The notes under the pieces: model-generated
Databases searched by the model: none
What the model was told of the DNA's origin: nothing
What the model saw: only the letters and a program-made list of their open reading frames with translations
Origin: Piscinibacter sp943370595
Lineage (GTDB): Bacteria; Pseudomonadota; Gammaproteobacteria; Burkholderiales; Burkholderiaceae_C
NCBI GenBank assembly: GCA_943370595.1
Contig: CALRRO020000007.1
Span: 186,001-250,000, forward strand
Length of the DNA stretch: 64,000 nucleotides
Reading direction: 5' to 3'
Made by a program: the position numbers and the translations under genes
Shown: in pieces, positions 15,844-23,541 of the stretch
Position numbering within the stretch: the first letter of the stretch is position 1
How the letters are laid out: every line of letters starts with the position of its first letter

Positions 15844-17262
15844 TCAGAACGGCGCTGCAGCCAGCGACAGTGCGTCGGCGTAGCCGACGAGCTTGCCGCC
15901 GATCGACGTGGCATGGGCCTCGGCGTCCTTCTTGAGCAGGAAGGGCACGATCACCGGCTTCTTCGGGTCGGCCGCGTTGACCGCGTAGAACGCCTTGTCG
16001 GCGAATACCTTGATGCCCAGCGACTTGTCGTAGACGTAGGCCACGCGCACCTTCTTGCCGGACGCCTGCACCTTCTGCACCGAGGCCAGCGTGCACAGCG
16101 TGCTGATGTGCGGCGAGATCGCGCTGCCCTCGACCCAGACCTCGCCGGCCTCCTTGGGCCGCGTGATCGGCTGCTTGCACAGCGTGTCGGTGCCGGCGAT
16201 GTCGTAGTTGGCCAGCGTCTGCTTCTGCGCCTCGTAGTCGAGCTTGAGCTCGACGAAGGCCTTCTTCACGTAGCTCTCGTCGACCCAGGCGTTGATGTCC
16301 AGCGGCTTGACGCGATTGAGGCGAGTGAGCACCTCGTGCCCGGTCTTGATGGTGTCGAGCCAGCGCGGCTTGATCGTCGGGTCCAGCGTGTGGATGCCGC
16401 CCGGCCCGAGGTAGAGGTAGGCGACCTCCTTCTCGATCTTGGTCCACTCCTCGACCTTCGCGGTGGCAGCGGCCGGGTTCGCGCGCAGCCACTGGTTGGC
16501 CTCCATCAGCGCGCGCACGTAGGCCACCACGACCTCGGGATACTGGTCGGCGAAGTCCTTGCGCACGACCACGCCGTGGAAAGTGGGCACCTTGGTCTCG
16601 GCGCCGTCGAAGATCTTGCGCGCGAAGCCGCGGTAGGGCAGCAGGTCGGCAAAGGGCACGAAGTTGGCGTGCCCGTCGATCTTCTTCTCCTGCAGGTTGG
16701 TAGTGCCGACCTCCGGGCTCTGGCTGGAGAGGTTCCAGAAGTTCTCCGCCCAGCCGCGCGTCTGCATCGCCTGCAGCAGCATGCCGTGGGCCGCGCTGCC
16801 GAAGGGCACCGAGACGTTCTTGCCCTTCAGGTCGGCAAGCTCGTAGTACGGCGAGTCCTTGTGCACCACGACGCCGTTGCCCGAGCCGAAGACGTTGTAC
16901 GCGATGATCGCGACGAGCTTCGTCTCGTTGCCGGGCTGGCTCTGGCCGGTGGCGCCGTTCACCAGCAGCGGGTAGTCGCCCATCATGCCGATGTGCAGCT
17001 TCTTGGCCATCATGCCGTTGGTGATCGGCGGGCCGCTGGTGAAGTTCTGCCAGTCGAGCTTGAAGCGGATGTCCTTGTACTTGCCCGTCTTCGGCAGGTG
17101 CTTCTCGAGCAGCTGGAGCTCCTTGATCACCACGCCGCCGGTCACCGTGTTGGTGGTCGTGTTCTGCGTGCCGATGCCGATGGTCACTTCCTGCTGCGCG
17201 AGAGCAGGCAGCGCCAGTGCGAACGACAGCGCCGCCAGGCAGCGCGCAATGAGTCGGTTCAT
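15844..17262 (-). CDS. ABC substrate-binding protein with NosL-like C-terminal domain
   Basis: A 472-residue exported protein; ATG 17262 gives the signal peptide MNRLIARCLAALSFALALPA cut near ALAQQ. The main part (about 25-375) is a periplasmic binding protein of the sulfonate/nitrate/taurine (SsuA/NrtA) family: VTIGIGTQNTTTNTVTGG, LHIGMMGDYPLLVNG, KGKNVSVPFGSAAHGMLLQA and VWVEGSAISPH near the end. The last 80 residues are extra: VRVAYVYDKSLGIKVFADKA and VPFLLKKDAEAHATSIGGK resemble the NosL fold that binds copper(I). NosL's usual CxxCGM motif is not seen; only the Cys in STLCTLASVQ lies near. Most SsuA-type proteins are 310-340 residues. The extra domain may bind a ligand or metal. Confidence 0.82.
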   Translation of the reverse strand: MNRLIARCLAALSFALALPALAQQEVTIGIGTQNTTTNTVTGGVVIKELQLLEKHLPKTGKYKDIRFKLDWQNFTSGPPITNGMMAKKLHIGMMGDYPLLVNGATGQSQPGNETKLVAIIAYNVFGSGNGVVVHKDSPYYELADLKGKNVSVPFGSAAHGMLLQAMQTRGWAENFWNLSSQSPEVGTTNLQEKKIDGHANFVPFADLLPYRGFARKIFDGAETKVPTFHGVVVRKDFADQYPEVVVAYVRALMEANQWLRANPAAATAKVEEWTKIEKEVAYLYLGPGGIHTLDPTIKPRWLDTIKTGHEVLTRLNRVKPLDINAWVDESYVKKAFVELKLDYEAQKQTLANYDIAGTDTLCKQPITRPKEAGEVWVEGSAISPHISTLCTLASVQKVQASGKKVRVAYVYDKSLGIKVFADKAFYAVNAADPKKPVIVPFLLKKDAEAHATSIGGKLVGYADALSLAAAPF

Positions 17263-17326
17263 GGGCAGTCCTCCGTCGAAGGGTGATGGGTGTCTCGGTC
17301 GTCGCATCGCAAGAGCAGTGCCACGC

Positions 17327-17656
17327 TCAGGCGGTGATCTGAAGCTGTTCGCGCTTGTACGCCACGGCGGACCAGTGCTCGGCATCGGGCAGCGGCTCGC
17401 GCGCCCGGGTGATGGCCGGCCACTGCGGTGCCAGCTCGGCGTTCAGTGCCAGGTAGGGTTGCTGCGGCGGCGTGAGGTCGCCGTCCGCGACGATCGCGCT
17501 GACGGGGCATTCGGGCACGCACACGGCGCAGTCGATGCACTCGTTCGGGTCGATGACCAGGAAGTTCGGCCCTTCGCGGAAGCAGTCGACCGGGCAGACG
17601 CTGACGCAATCGGTGTACTTGCAGCGGATGCAGGCTTCGGTGACGACGAAGGTCAT
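17327..17656 (-). CDS. fdxA: FdxA-type 7Fe ferredoxin
   Basis: A 109-residue ferredoxin. The N-terminal motif EACIRCKYTDCVSVCPVDC followed by PNECIDCAVCVPECPVSAI is the 3Fe-4S plus 4Fe-4S pattern of Azotobacter FdI-type ferredoxins (FdxA). The C-terminal 45 residues (LALNAELAPQWPAITRAREP) form the usual extension. It overlaps the HEAT-repeat gene by four bases (17653-17656), so it is translated in the same operon. With fpr downstream it can form an NADPH-ferredoxin chain serving the AprA-like flavoprotein. Confidence 0.92.
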   Translation of the reverse strand: MTFVVTEACIRCKYTDCVSVCPVDCFREGPNFLVIDPNECIDCAVCVPECPVSAIVADGDLTPPQQPYLALNAELAPQWPAITRAREPLPDAEHWSAVAYKREQLQITA

Positions 17657-18615
17657 GCGGCACCTCCGGGCTTTTCGTGCGCCAGGCCGATCGTGGTGAG
17701 CGCCAGGCGGGCGAGCTTGCGCACGTCCGGGTCGGGGTCGGCCAGGGCGGCCTCGAGCGGTGCGATCGCACGGCGGTCGCCGATCTCGCCGAGCGCGATG
17801 GCGGCTTCCTTGCGCAGGTTGCTCACCTCGTGCTGCAGCGCCGCCACCAGCGACGGCAGGCCGGCCTCGGCCTTGAGCAGGCCGAGCGCACGCGCCGCCT
17901 TGACGCGCACCTGCCAGTAGGCATCGTCCATCGCCCGCACCAGTTCGGGAATCGCCAGCGACAGGCGCAGCTTGCCGATCGTCGCGGCCGCTTCGTCGCG
18001 GACCGTCCAGGTGCTGTCGGCCAGCGCGCGCGTCAGGGCCGGCAGCACGCTGACGCTGCTGGCATAGCCGAGCGCGCCGACGGCGATGCGGCGGACTTCC
18101 GCATCAGGGTCGTTGGCGGCCACTTCGGCCAGCTCACCGAGCGCTGCTTCCTCGCGCAGGTAGCCGAGCACGCCGACGGCCTCGCGCCGCACCTGCGCAT
18201 CGGCGTCGCGCAGCGAGGCCATCGCGGGCGCGAAGGCGCGCGGGTCGCGCAGCGCGCGCACGGAGCGGAAAGCCATCGCCCGCGCCCCAGGTGGATGCTG
18301 CGGTTCGAGCATCGGCAGCATCGGGTCGGCAGAAGTGGCCAGCTTGAGCTCGCCGAGCACTTCGCCGGCGGCCTTGCGCACGCCGGCGTCGGCGTCGAGC
18401 AGGCATTGCGCCAGCGCGCGCACCACGTCGGGCTCTTCCTGCCCTTCGAGCGCGCGCACGGCTTCCGTGCGCACGCCGGCATCGGCGTCTGCGAGCATCG
18501 GCAGCAGCAGCGGCACGATCTCGTCTTCGTCGCCGTAGGGCAGGTCCATCACGGCCAAGCGGCGCACGGTGGCGTCGGCGTCGGCCAGGCGGTCGGTCAC
18601 GGTGGTGGTGCTCAT
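17653..18615 (-). CDS. HEAT-repeat protein (PBS lyase-like)
   Basis: A 320-residue, all-helical protein built from about ten repeats of roughly 31 residues with the consensus D(A/P)DxxVRxxAxxALGxL, e.g. LADADATVRRLAVMDLPYGD, VRKAAGEVLGELKLA, AQVRREAVGVLGYLREEAAL, VRRIAVGALGYASSVSVL, WQVRVKAARALGLLKAEAGL and LRKEAAIALGEIGDRRAI. This is the PBS-lyase or DNA-alkylation-type HEAT family, a scaffold for protein binding. No catalytic motif is visible and it has no signal peptide. It lies between two ferredoxin genes and 4 bp after the AprB-like gene, so an assembly or docking role for the Fe-S flavoprotein is plausible. Its actual partner is unknown. Confidence 0.88.
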   Translation of the reverse strand: MSTTTVTDRLADADATVRRLAVMDLPYGDEDEIVPLLLPMLADADAGVRTEAVRALEGQEEPDVVRALAQCLLDADAGVRKAAGEVLGELKLATSADPMLPMLEPQHPPGARAMAFRSVRALRDPRAFAPAMASLRDADAQVRREAVGVLGYLREEAALGELAEVAANDPDAEVRRIAVGALGYASSVSVLPALTRALADSTWTVRDEAAATIGKLRLSLAIPELVRAMDDAYWQVRVKAARALGLLKAEAGLPSLVAALQHEVSNLRKEAAIALGEIGDRRAIAPLEAALADPDPDVRKLARLALTTIGLAHEKPGGAA

Positions 18616-18619
18616 GGCG

Positions 18620-18853
18620 TCAGCGCAGCAGGTAGGGGATGTCGACAGTGACGGCGCCGGTCGGGCAGTCCTGCTCGCAGGGCAGGCAGTACCAGCACTC
18701 GTCGAACTTCATGTAGGCCTTGCCCTTGGTGAGGTCGATCGCGAGCACGTCGAGCGGGCAGACGTCGACGCAGGCGGTGCAGCCCTTGTCGGCGATGCAC
18801 TTGCTCTCGTCCACGCGCACGGGCACCTGGGTCGGGTTGAGGGCGATGGTCAT
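18620..18853 (-). CDS. AprB-like 2x[4Fe-4S] ferredoxin
   Basis: A 77-residue ferredoxin with Cys patterns in ESKCIADKGCTACVDVCP and KFDECWYCLPCEQDCP. The stretch KAYMKFDECWYCLPCEQDC is strikingly similar to the same region of adenylylsulfate reductase subunit B, as is PTGAVTVDIPYLLR. AprB is normally about 150 residues; this chain stops right after the second cluster, so it has only the ferredoxin core. It lies 18 bp downstream of the AprA-like flavoprotein gene and should be its electron partner. Confidence 0.85.
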   Translation of the reverse strand: MTIALNPTQVPVRVDESKCIADKGCTACVDVCPLDVLAIDLTKGKAYMKFDECWYCLPCEQDCPTGAVTVDIPYLLR

Positions 18854-18871
18854 GTCGTCGTCTCCGTAGGG

Positions 18872-20596
18872 TCAGGCAGCCTGCGGTGCGATGCGCAGGC
18901 GCTGGTAGGCGGTGCGCTCCTCTTCGTCGACCTCGACGATGTAGGGCTCCACCGCCTGCTTGCGCAGCGACATCGCGCCGCGTTCGTCGCGCGAGAGCAG
19001 CGAGTGGCAGAACCAGTTCTCGTCGTCGCGCTCGGGGTGGTCGGCGTAGGCGTGGTACAGCCCCCAGCGGCTCTCGGTGCGGAACATCGAGGCACGCGCC
19101 GCCATCTCGGCGCAGTCGAGGATGGAGTGCACTTCCATGGCCCGCATCAGTTCGTGCGGGCCGGGCGCGGCCATGTGCTGCAGGTCTTCGCGGATCTCGT
19201 CGAAGCGCGCCAGGCCGATCTGCATCTTGCGCGTGACCTTGGGCGGCTGCAGGTAGTCGTTGACCAGCCGCCGCGCCTTGTACTCGACCTGGCTGGGCTG
19301 CAGCCCGTCGGTCTTGCCCAGCGGCGCGAGGATGCGCGCGGCCTCCTTCGCCTGCGCATCGCTGTCGTGCGCGACCTGTGGCACCTCGGCGCAGTAGGCG
19401 GCGGCGTTCTCGCCGCAGATCTTCCCGTAGACGAAGGCACCGAGCATGTAGTTGTGCGGCACGCTGGCGCAGTCGCCGGCAGCGTACAGGCCCTTGACCG
19501 AGGTCTCGCCGCGCGCATTGATGTGGATGCCGCTGGCGCTGTGCCCGCTGCAGAAGCCGATCTCGCTGATATGCATCTCGATCATCTGCTGGCGGTAGTC
19601 GGTGCCGCGCTTCTCGTGGAAGCGGCCGCGGCTCGGCCGCTCGTTGCTGTGCAGGATGGTCTCGATGGTCGAGATGGTCTCCTCGGCCAGGTGGTCGAGC
19701 TTGAGGAACACCGGGCCGTTGCCGCCGGCCAGCTCGTTGTAGAACTCCTGCATCATCTGGCCCGACCAGTAGTCGCACTCGATGAAGCGCTGCCCCTTGG
19801 CGTTGCTGGTGTAGCCGCCGAGCGGGCCGGTGACGTAGGCGCAGGCCGGGCCGTTGTAGTCCTTGATCAGCGGGTTGATCTGGAAGCACTCCAGGTTCGC
19901 CAGCGACGCGCCGGCGTGGTAGGCCATGGCATGACCGTCGCCGCTGTTGGTCGGGTTCTCGTAGGTGCCCATCAGGTAGCCCGAGGCCGGCAGGCCCAGG
20001 CGGCCGGCGGCGCCGGTGCAGATCACGGCGGCTTTGGTCCGGATCAGGTAGAGCTCGCCGGTGCGGCAGTCAAAGCCCATCACCGCGGCCACCTGCCCGT
20101 CGGCGCCGGTCAGCACGCGGGTGACCACCACGCGGTTGGTGATCTCCACCCGCGCCCGCTTGAGCTGCCGGTAGAGGATGCGCTTCATGTGATGCCCCTC
20201 GGGCATCGGCAGCACATAGGCACCAAGGTGATGGACCTTGCGCACGCTGTAGTCGCCGGTCTCGTCCTTCTCGAACTTGACGCCCCAGCGGTCGAGCTCC
20301 TGGATCATGTCGAAGCTGTTGGCCGCGTAGGCCATCACCGCGCTCTGGTCGCAGATGCCGTCGTTGGCGACGGTGATCTCCTTGACGTACTGCTCCGGCG
20401 TGGCGTGGCCCGGCACGACGGCGTTGTTCAGCCCGTCCATGCCCATGGAGATCGCACCGCTGCGCTTGACGTGCGCCTTGTCGATCAGCAGCACGCGCAG
20501 GTTGCGGTTGGCCTCCTTGGCCTTGACGGCGGCCATCGGGCCGCCGGTGCCCCCGCCGATGACGACGAGGTCGAACTCCATCTCGATGGTCTGCAT
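18872..20596 (-). CDS. AprA/FrdA-like flavoprotein
   Basis: A 574-residue flavoprotein of the succinate dehydrogenase/fumarate reductase/adenylylsulfate reductase alpha class. FAD site FDLVVIGGGTGGPMAAVKAK, then IDKAHVKRSGAISMGMDGLN, and VICTGAAGRLGLPASGYLMG, then VKGLYAAGDCASVPHNYMLG. The active-site area has the THLGAYVLPMPEGHHMKR-like HHLGAYVLPMPEGHH. The C-terminal helical part has RRLVNDYLQPP and DDENWFCHSLLSRDERGA. Length and the AprB-like neighbour suggest an AprA-type enzyme, but the FAD-substrate residues cannot be checked here, so reducing an adenylylsulfate is unproven; reductive or oxidative attack on an organosulfur compound is an alternative. Gene lies 10 bp after gntR. Confidence 0.82.
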   Translation of the reverse strand: MQTIEMEFDLVVIGGGTGGPMAAVKAKEANRNLRVLLIDKAHVKRSGAISMGMDGLNNAVVPGHATPEQYVKEITVANDGICDQSAVMAYAANSFDMIQELDRWGVKFEKDETGDYSVRKVHHLGAYVLPMPEGHHMKRILYRQLKRARVEITNRVVVTRVLTGADGQVAAVMGFDCRTGELYLIRTKAAVICTGAAGRLGLPASGYLMGTYENPTNSGDGHAMAYHAGASLANLECFQINPLIKDYNGPACAYVTGPLGGYTSNAKGQRFIECDYWSGQMMQEFYNELAGGNGPVFLKLDHLAEETISTIETILHSNERPSRGRFHEKRGTDYRQQMIEMHISEIGFCSGHSASGIHINARGETSVKGLYAAGDCASVPHNYMLGAFVYGKICGENAAAYCAEVPQVAHDSDAQAKEAARILAPLGKTDGLQPSQVEYKARRLVNDYLQPPKVTRKMQIGLARFDEIREDLQHMAAPGPHELMRAMEVHSILDCAEMAARASMFRTESRWGLYHAYADHPERDDENWFCHSLLSRDERGAMSLRKQAVEPYIVEVDEEERTAYQRLRIAPQAA

Positions 20597-20605
20597 GCTG
20601 GCTCC

Positions 20606-21391
20606 TCAGGTGCGGTCGATGCGCAGGCGGTACTGGAAGGCGTCGCCGCGGTAGTACAGGTACTCGAAGTCGACGGGCTGCTCGTCGGCGTAGGTCAGCC
20701 GCTCGATGCGCAGCAGAGGTGCGTCTTCCGGCGTGCGCAGCTGGCGCGACAGCGTCTCGTTGGCCGAGATCGCCTCGATGCTCACGTCGGCATGCGTCAG
20801 GTGCAGGCCGTAGTCGTTCTCGAGGATCACGAAGATGTCGCGAGCCGCCAGGTCCTCGCGCTCGAGCCGGCGGCCGATGGCCAGCGGGAAGTAGCTGACG
20901 TCGACCGAGATCGGTTCGCGGTTCAGGTAGCGCAGGCGCTGGATCTCGAAGACGGCACTGCCGGGCTTCAGGTGCAGGCGCTGCGCGACGACCGCTTCAG
21001 CGCTCACCTGGCGTGCCGACAGCACCTGCGAGAAGGTCTCGTAGCCGGCCGGCGCCATCGCCTCGCCGAAACCCTGCAGCCGCGACAGGTTCTGGAAGGC
21101 CTTGGGCTTGGCAACGAAGCTGCCCTTGCCCGCCACCTTGAAGATCAGCCCTTCCTTCTGCAGGTCACCGAGCGCCTGGCGGATGGTGATGCGGCTGACA
21201 CCGAAGGCCTCCATCATCTGCGCCTCGGAGGGCACCTGCGAGTGCGGCGCATAGGTGCCGTCGAGGATGCGACGGCGCAGCGCCTCGCGGATCTGCGTGT
21301 GCAGCGGCACCGACGACATCGGCACCACGCTCGCCGGTGGCGCCTTCGGTGCGGCGCGGGCGGAAGCGGAGGTCTTGCGGGCAGCGTTCAT
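20606..21391 (-). CDS. GntR/HutC-family regulator (UTRA domain)
   Basis: A 261-residue regulator. After about 25 Ala/Lys-rich residues, the winged helix spans 28-95 (LHTQIREALRRRILDGTYAP, SQVPSEAQMMEAFGVSRITI, RQALGDLQKEGLIFKVAGKG). The UTRA effector domain (105-255) holds GSAVFEIQRLRYLNREPISV, then DIFVILENDYGLHLTHADVS and APLLRIERLTYADEQPVDFE. It is first in the operon and overlaps no other gene. A perfect dyad ACCTGT-TATG-ACAGGT just upstream (21404-21419) is its probable own operator. The ligand is unknown; the cluster suggests a sulfonate-like or small acid metabolite. Confidence 0.9.
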   Translation of the reverse strand: MNAARKTSASARAAPKAPPASVVPMSSVPLHTQIREALRRRILDGTYAPHSQVPSEAQMMEAFGVSRITIRQALGDLQKEGLIFKVAGKGSFVAKPKAFQNLSRLQGFGEAMAPAGYETFSQVLSARQVSAEAVVAQRLHLKPGSAVFEIQRLRYLNREPISVDVSYFPLAIGRRLEREDLAARDIFVILENDYGLHLTHADVSIEAISANETLSRQLRTPEDAPLLRIERLTYADEQPVDFEYLYYRGDAFQYRLRIDRT

Positions 21392-21403
21392 GCGGCGACG
21401 GCA

Positions 21404-21419
21404 ACCTGTTATGACAGGT
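21404..21419. promoter_or_regulatory. GntR operator candidate
   Basis: ACCTGT (21404-21409) and ACAGGT (21414-21419) form a perfect inverted repeat with TATG spacer, 13 bp upstream of the gntR start. A further ATGACAGG/ATGACTTG direct repeat continues to 21427. The position before the first gene of a co-oriented operon fits autoregulation of the whole AprAB-like locus. Confidence 0.6.
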
Positions 21420-21502
21420 CATGACTTGCAACCGCCGTGCCAGGCCTTTGCGCCGGGTCAAGCGCCGTTCTGCATCGGTTTGGTGTGCATCAAGGGGGCT
21501 GC

Positions 21503-21558
21503 GGCGGATGCGTGCTCGCAAGTCGTGCGCAACGGCGCACCTCGCCAGCGCATCCGCC
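21503..21558. repeat. 10-bp inverted repeat in the kup-gntR gap
   Basis: GGCGGATGCG (21503-21512) and CGCATCCGCC (21549-21558) are perfect inverted copies 36 bp apart. They lie between the kup stop (21575) and the gntR start (21391), both on the minus strand. It could be a Rho-assisted terminator of kup or a promoter element of gntR; there is no T-run. Confidence 0.35.
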
Positions 21559-21574
21559 GTGGCCGCCGCGCTGC

Positions 21575-23494
21575 TCAGATTTGCACCCGCGTGCCCAGTT
21601 CGATGACCGCGTTGTCGGGCAGGCGGAAGAAGGCCGCCACGCTGCCGGCGTTGCGGCTCATCGCCGCGAACAGGCGCTCGCGCCAGCGCGCCATGCCGGC
21701 GCCGGGCGTGGGCACGATGGTCTCGCGGCTGAGGTAGTAGCTGGTCGACATCGGCTCCAGCGTCAGGCCCGGCACGGCGATGCGCTGCAGCGCACGCGGC
21801 ACGTCCGGCGTCTCCATGAAGCCGAAGTCCAGCGTCACGCGCCAGAAGCCGTGGCCGAGCGGCTCGACCTGCGCGCGCTCGCTGTCGTCCACCAGCGGCT
21901 GCTCGAGGAAGCGCACGGTCAGCAGCAGGTTGCGCGCGTGCAGCACCTGGTTGTGCTTGAGGTTGTGCAGCAGCGCCTGCGGCACGGTGGTGGCGTCGGC
22001 CACTGCATACACCGCAGTGCGCGGCACGACCGGCAGCGCCTGCCCGGCCAGCGAGGCGATGAAGGGCTTCAACTCCAGCCCGTCGCGGCGGATGCTGGCA
22101 AGCGCCAGCGCACGGCCGCGATGCCAGGTGCTCATCAGCACGAACAGCAGGGCGCCGAGTGCGAGCGGGAACCAGCCGCCATCGAAGAACTTCACCGCAC
22201 AGCCGATCACCAGCACGACGTCGATGGCGACGAAGAACAGCGTCGCGCCGATCGCCAGCGGCGCCGGCAGGCGCCAGGCATGGCGCACCACCACGTAGGT
22301 CAGCAGCGTGGTGATCAGCATCGCGCCGGTGACGGCGATGCCGTAGGCACCGGCCAGCGCCGACGAGCTGCCGAAGAACAGCACCGCGCCGATCACGCCG
22401 GCCAGCAGCGCCCAGTTCACCGCCGGCATGTAGATCTGGCCGATCTCGCGCGCCGAGGTGTGGCGCACCGTCATGCGCGGCAGGAAGCCGAGCTGGATGG
22501 CCTGGCGCGTCAGCGAGTAGGCGCCGGAGATCACCGCCTGCGAGGCGATGATCGCCGCCATCGTGGCCAGGCCCACCGCGGGCAGCACGAGCGGCTCGGG
22601 GAACAGGCGGTAGAAGGGGTTCTCGATGGCCGACGGATCGCGCATCAGCAGCGCACCCTGGCCGAGGTAGTTCAGTGCCAGCGCGGGCAGCACCAGGCCG
22701 GTCCAGGCGAGCTGGATCGGCCGCCGGCCGAAGTGGCCGAGGTCGGCATACAGCGCCTCGGCGCCGGTGATCGCCAGCACGATGGCGCCGATGGCTGCCC
22801 ACACCTGCCAGCCGCGGCCGGAGAGAAACGCCCAGGCTTCGCGCGGGTCGAGCGCAGCGAGGATGGCCGGCTGCTGCGAGATCTGCTGCACACCGGTCAG
22901 CGCCAGCACGACGAACCACAGCGTGATGACCGGCCCGAACAGCCGGCCGACCACCGCCGTGCCGAAGCGCTGCAGCGCGAACAGCGCCACCAGCACGGCC
23001 AGCGACAGAGGCAGCACCCAGGGGGCGAGCGCCGGCGTGGCCACGGTCAGGCCTTCCATCGCGCCGAGCACCGAGATCGCCGGCGTGATCACGCTGTCGC
23101 CATAGAACAGCGTGGCGCCGAACACACCGAGCAGCAGCAGCGCGGCGCGCCGCCGCGGCTTCGAGCCGACCGCCTGTGCGGCCAGCGCGGTGAGTGCGAG
23201 GCCGCCGCCCTCGCCGCGGTTGTCGGCACGAAGGATCAGCGTCACGTACTTCAGCGTGACGACCAGCATCAGCGCCCAGACGATGCACGAGATGGCGCCG
23301 ACCAGGTGCGGCGCATCCAGCGGCACGCCGGTGGCCGGCGCGAAGATTTCCTTGACGGTGTACAGCGGGCTGGTGCCGATGTCACCGTAGACGATGCCGA
23401 TGGCACCGAGCGTGAGGGCCGCGAGTCCCTGCCGGCGGTGGTCGGCGGCGGGCTGCGCGGTGGGTTGCGCGGAGGCAAGTGGGGTGGGCGTCAT
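21575..23494 (-). CDS. kup: Kup potassium uptake protein
   Basis: A 639-residue K+ symporter. ATG 23494 gives MTPTPLASAQPTAQPAADHR, a short cytoplasmic tail; the frame continues upstream but that is unlikely. Twelve helices follow, with the family signature ALTLGAIGIVYGDIGTSPLY and the loops LFYGDSVITPAISVLGAMEG, FALQRFGTAVVGRLFGPVIT and GQGALLMRDPSAIENPFYRL. The C-terminal cytoplasmic domain (about 450-639) is present (MSTSYYLSRETIVPTPGAGM). It takes up K+ with protons at low external potassium. The two-component genes upstream look like KdpDE, which normally control potassium uptake, but no kdpFABC genes are in the window. Confidence 0.95.
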   Translation of the reverse strand: MTPTPLASAQPTAQPAADHRRQGLAALTLGAIGIVYGDIGTSPLYTVKEIFAPATGVPLDAPHLVGAISCIVWALMLVVTLKYVTLILRADNRGEGGGLALTALAAQAVGSKPRRRAALLLLGVFGATLFYGDSVITPAISVLGAMEGLTVATPALAPWVLPLSLAVLVALFALQRFGTAVVGRLFGPVITLWFVVLALTGVQQISQQPAILAALDPREAWAFLSGRGWQVWAAIGAIVLAITGAEALYADLGHFGRRPIQLAWTGLVLPALALNYLGQGALLMRDPSAIENPFYRLFPEPLVLPAVGLATMAAIIASQAVISGAYSLTRQAIQLGFLPRMTVRHTSAREIGQIYMPAVNWALLAGVIGAVLFFGSSSALAGAYGIAVTGAMLITTLLTYVVVRHAWRLPAPLAIGATLFFVAIDVVLVIGCAVKFFDGGWFPLALGALLFVLMSTWHRGRALALASIRRDGLELKPFIASLAGQALPVVPRTAVYAVADATTVPQALLHNLKHNQVLHARNLLLTVRFLEQPLVDDSERAQVEPLGHGFWRVTLDFGFMETPDVPRALQRIAVPGLTLEPMSTSYYLSRETIVPTPGAGMARWRERLFAAMSRNAGSVAAFFRLPDNAVIELGTRVQI

Positions 23495-23541
23495 GACGCG
23501 GGGGTCGAGTGGAACCAGACCCCAGCGTGCCGGCCGCGGCA

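Noticed and set aside
18569..21424. A 951-residue plus-strand open frame
   Set aside because: It is antisense to the HEAT, AprB-like, AprA-like and GntR genes, with Val/Leu/His/Arg-rich shadow composition; caused by high GC3 on the other strand.
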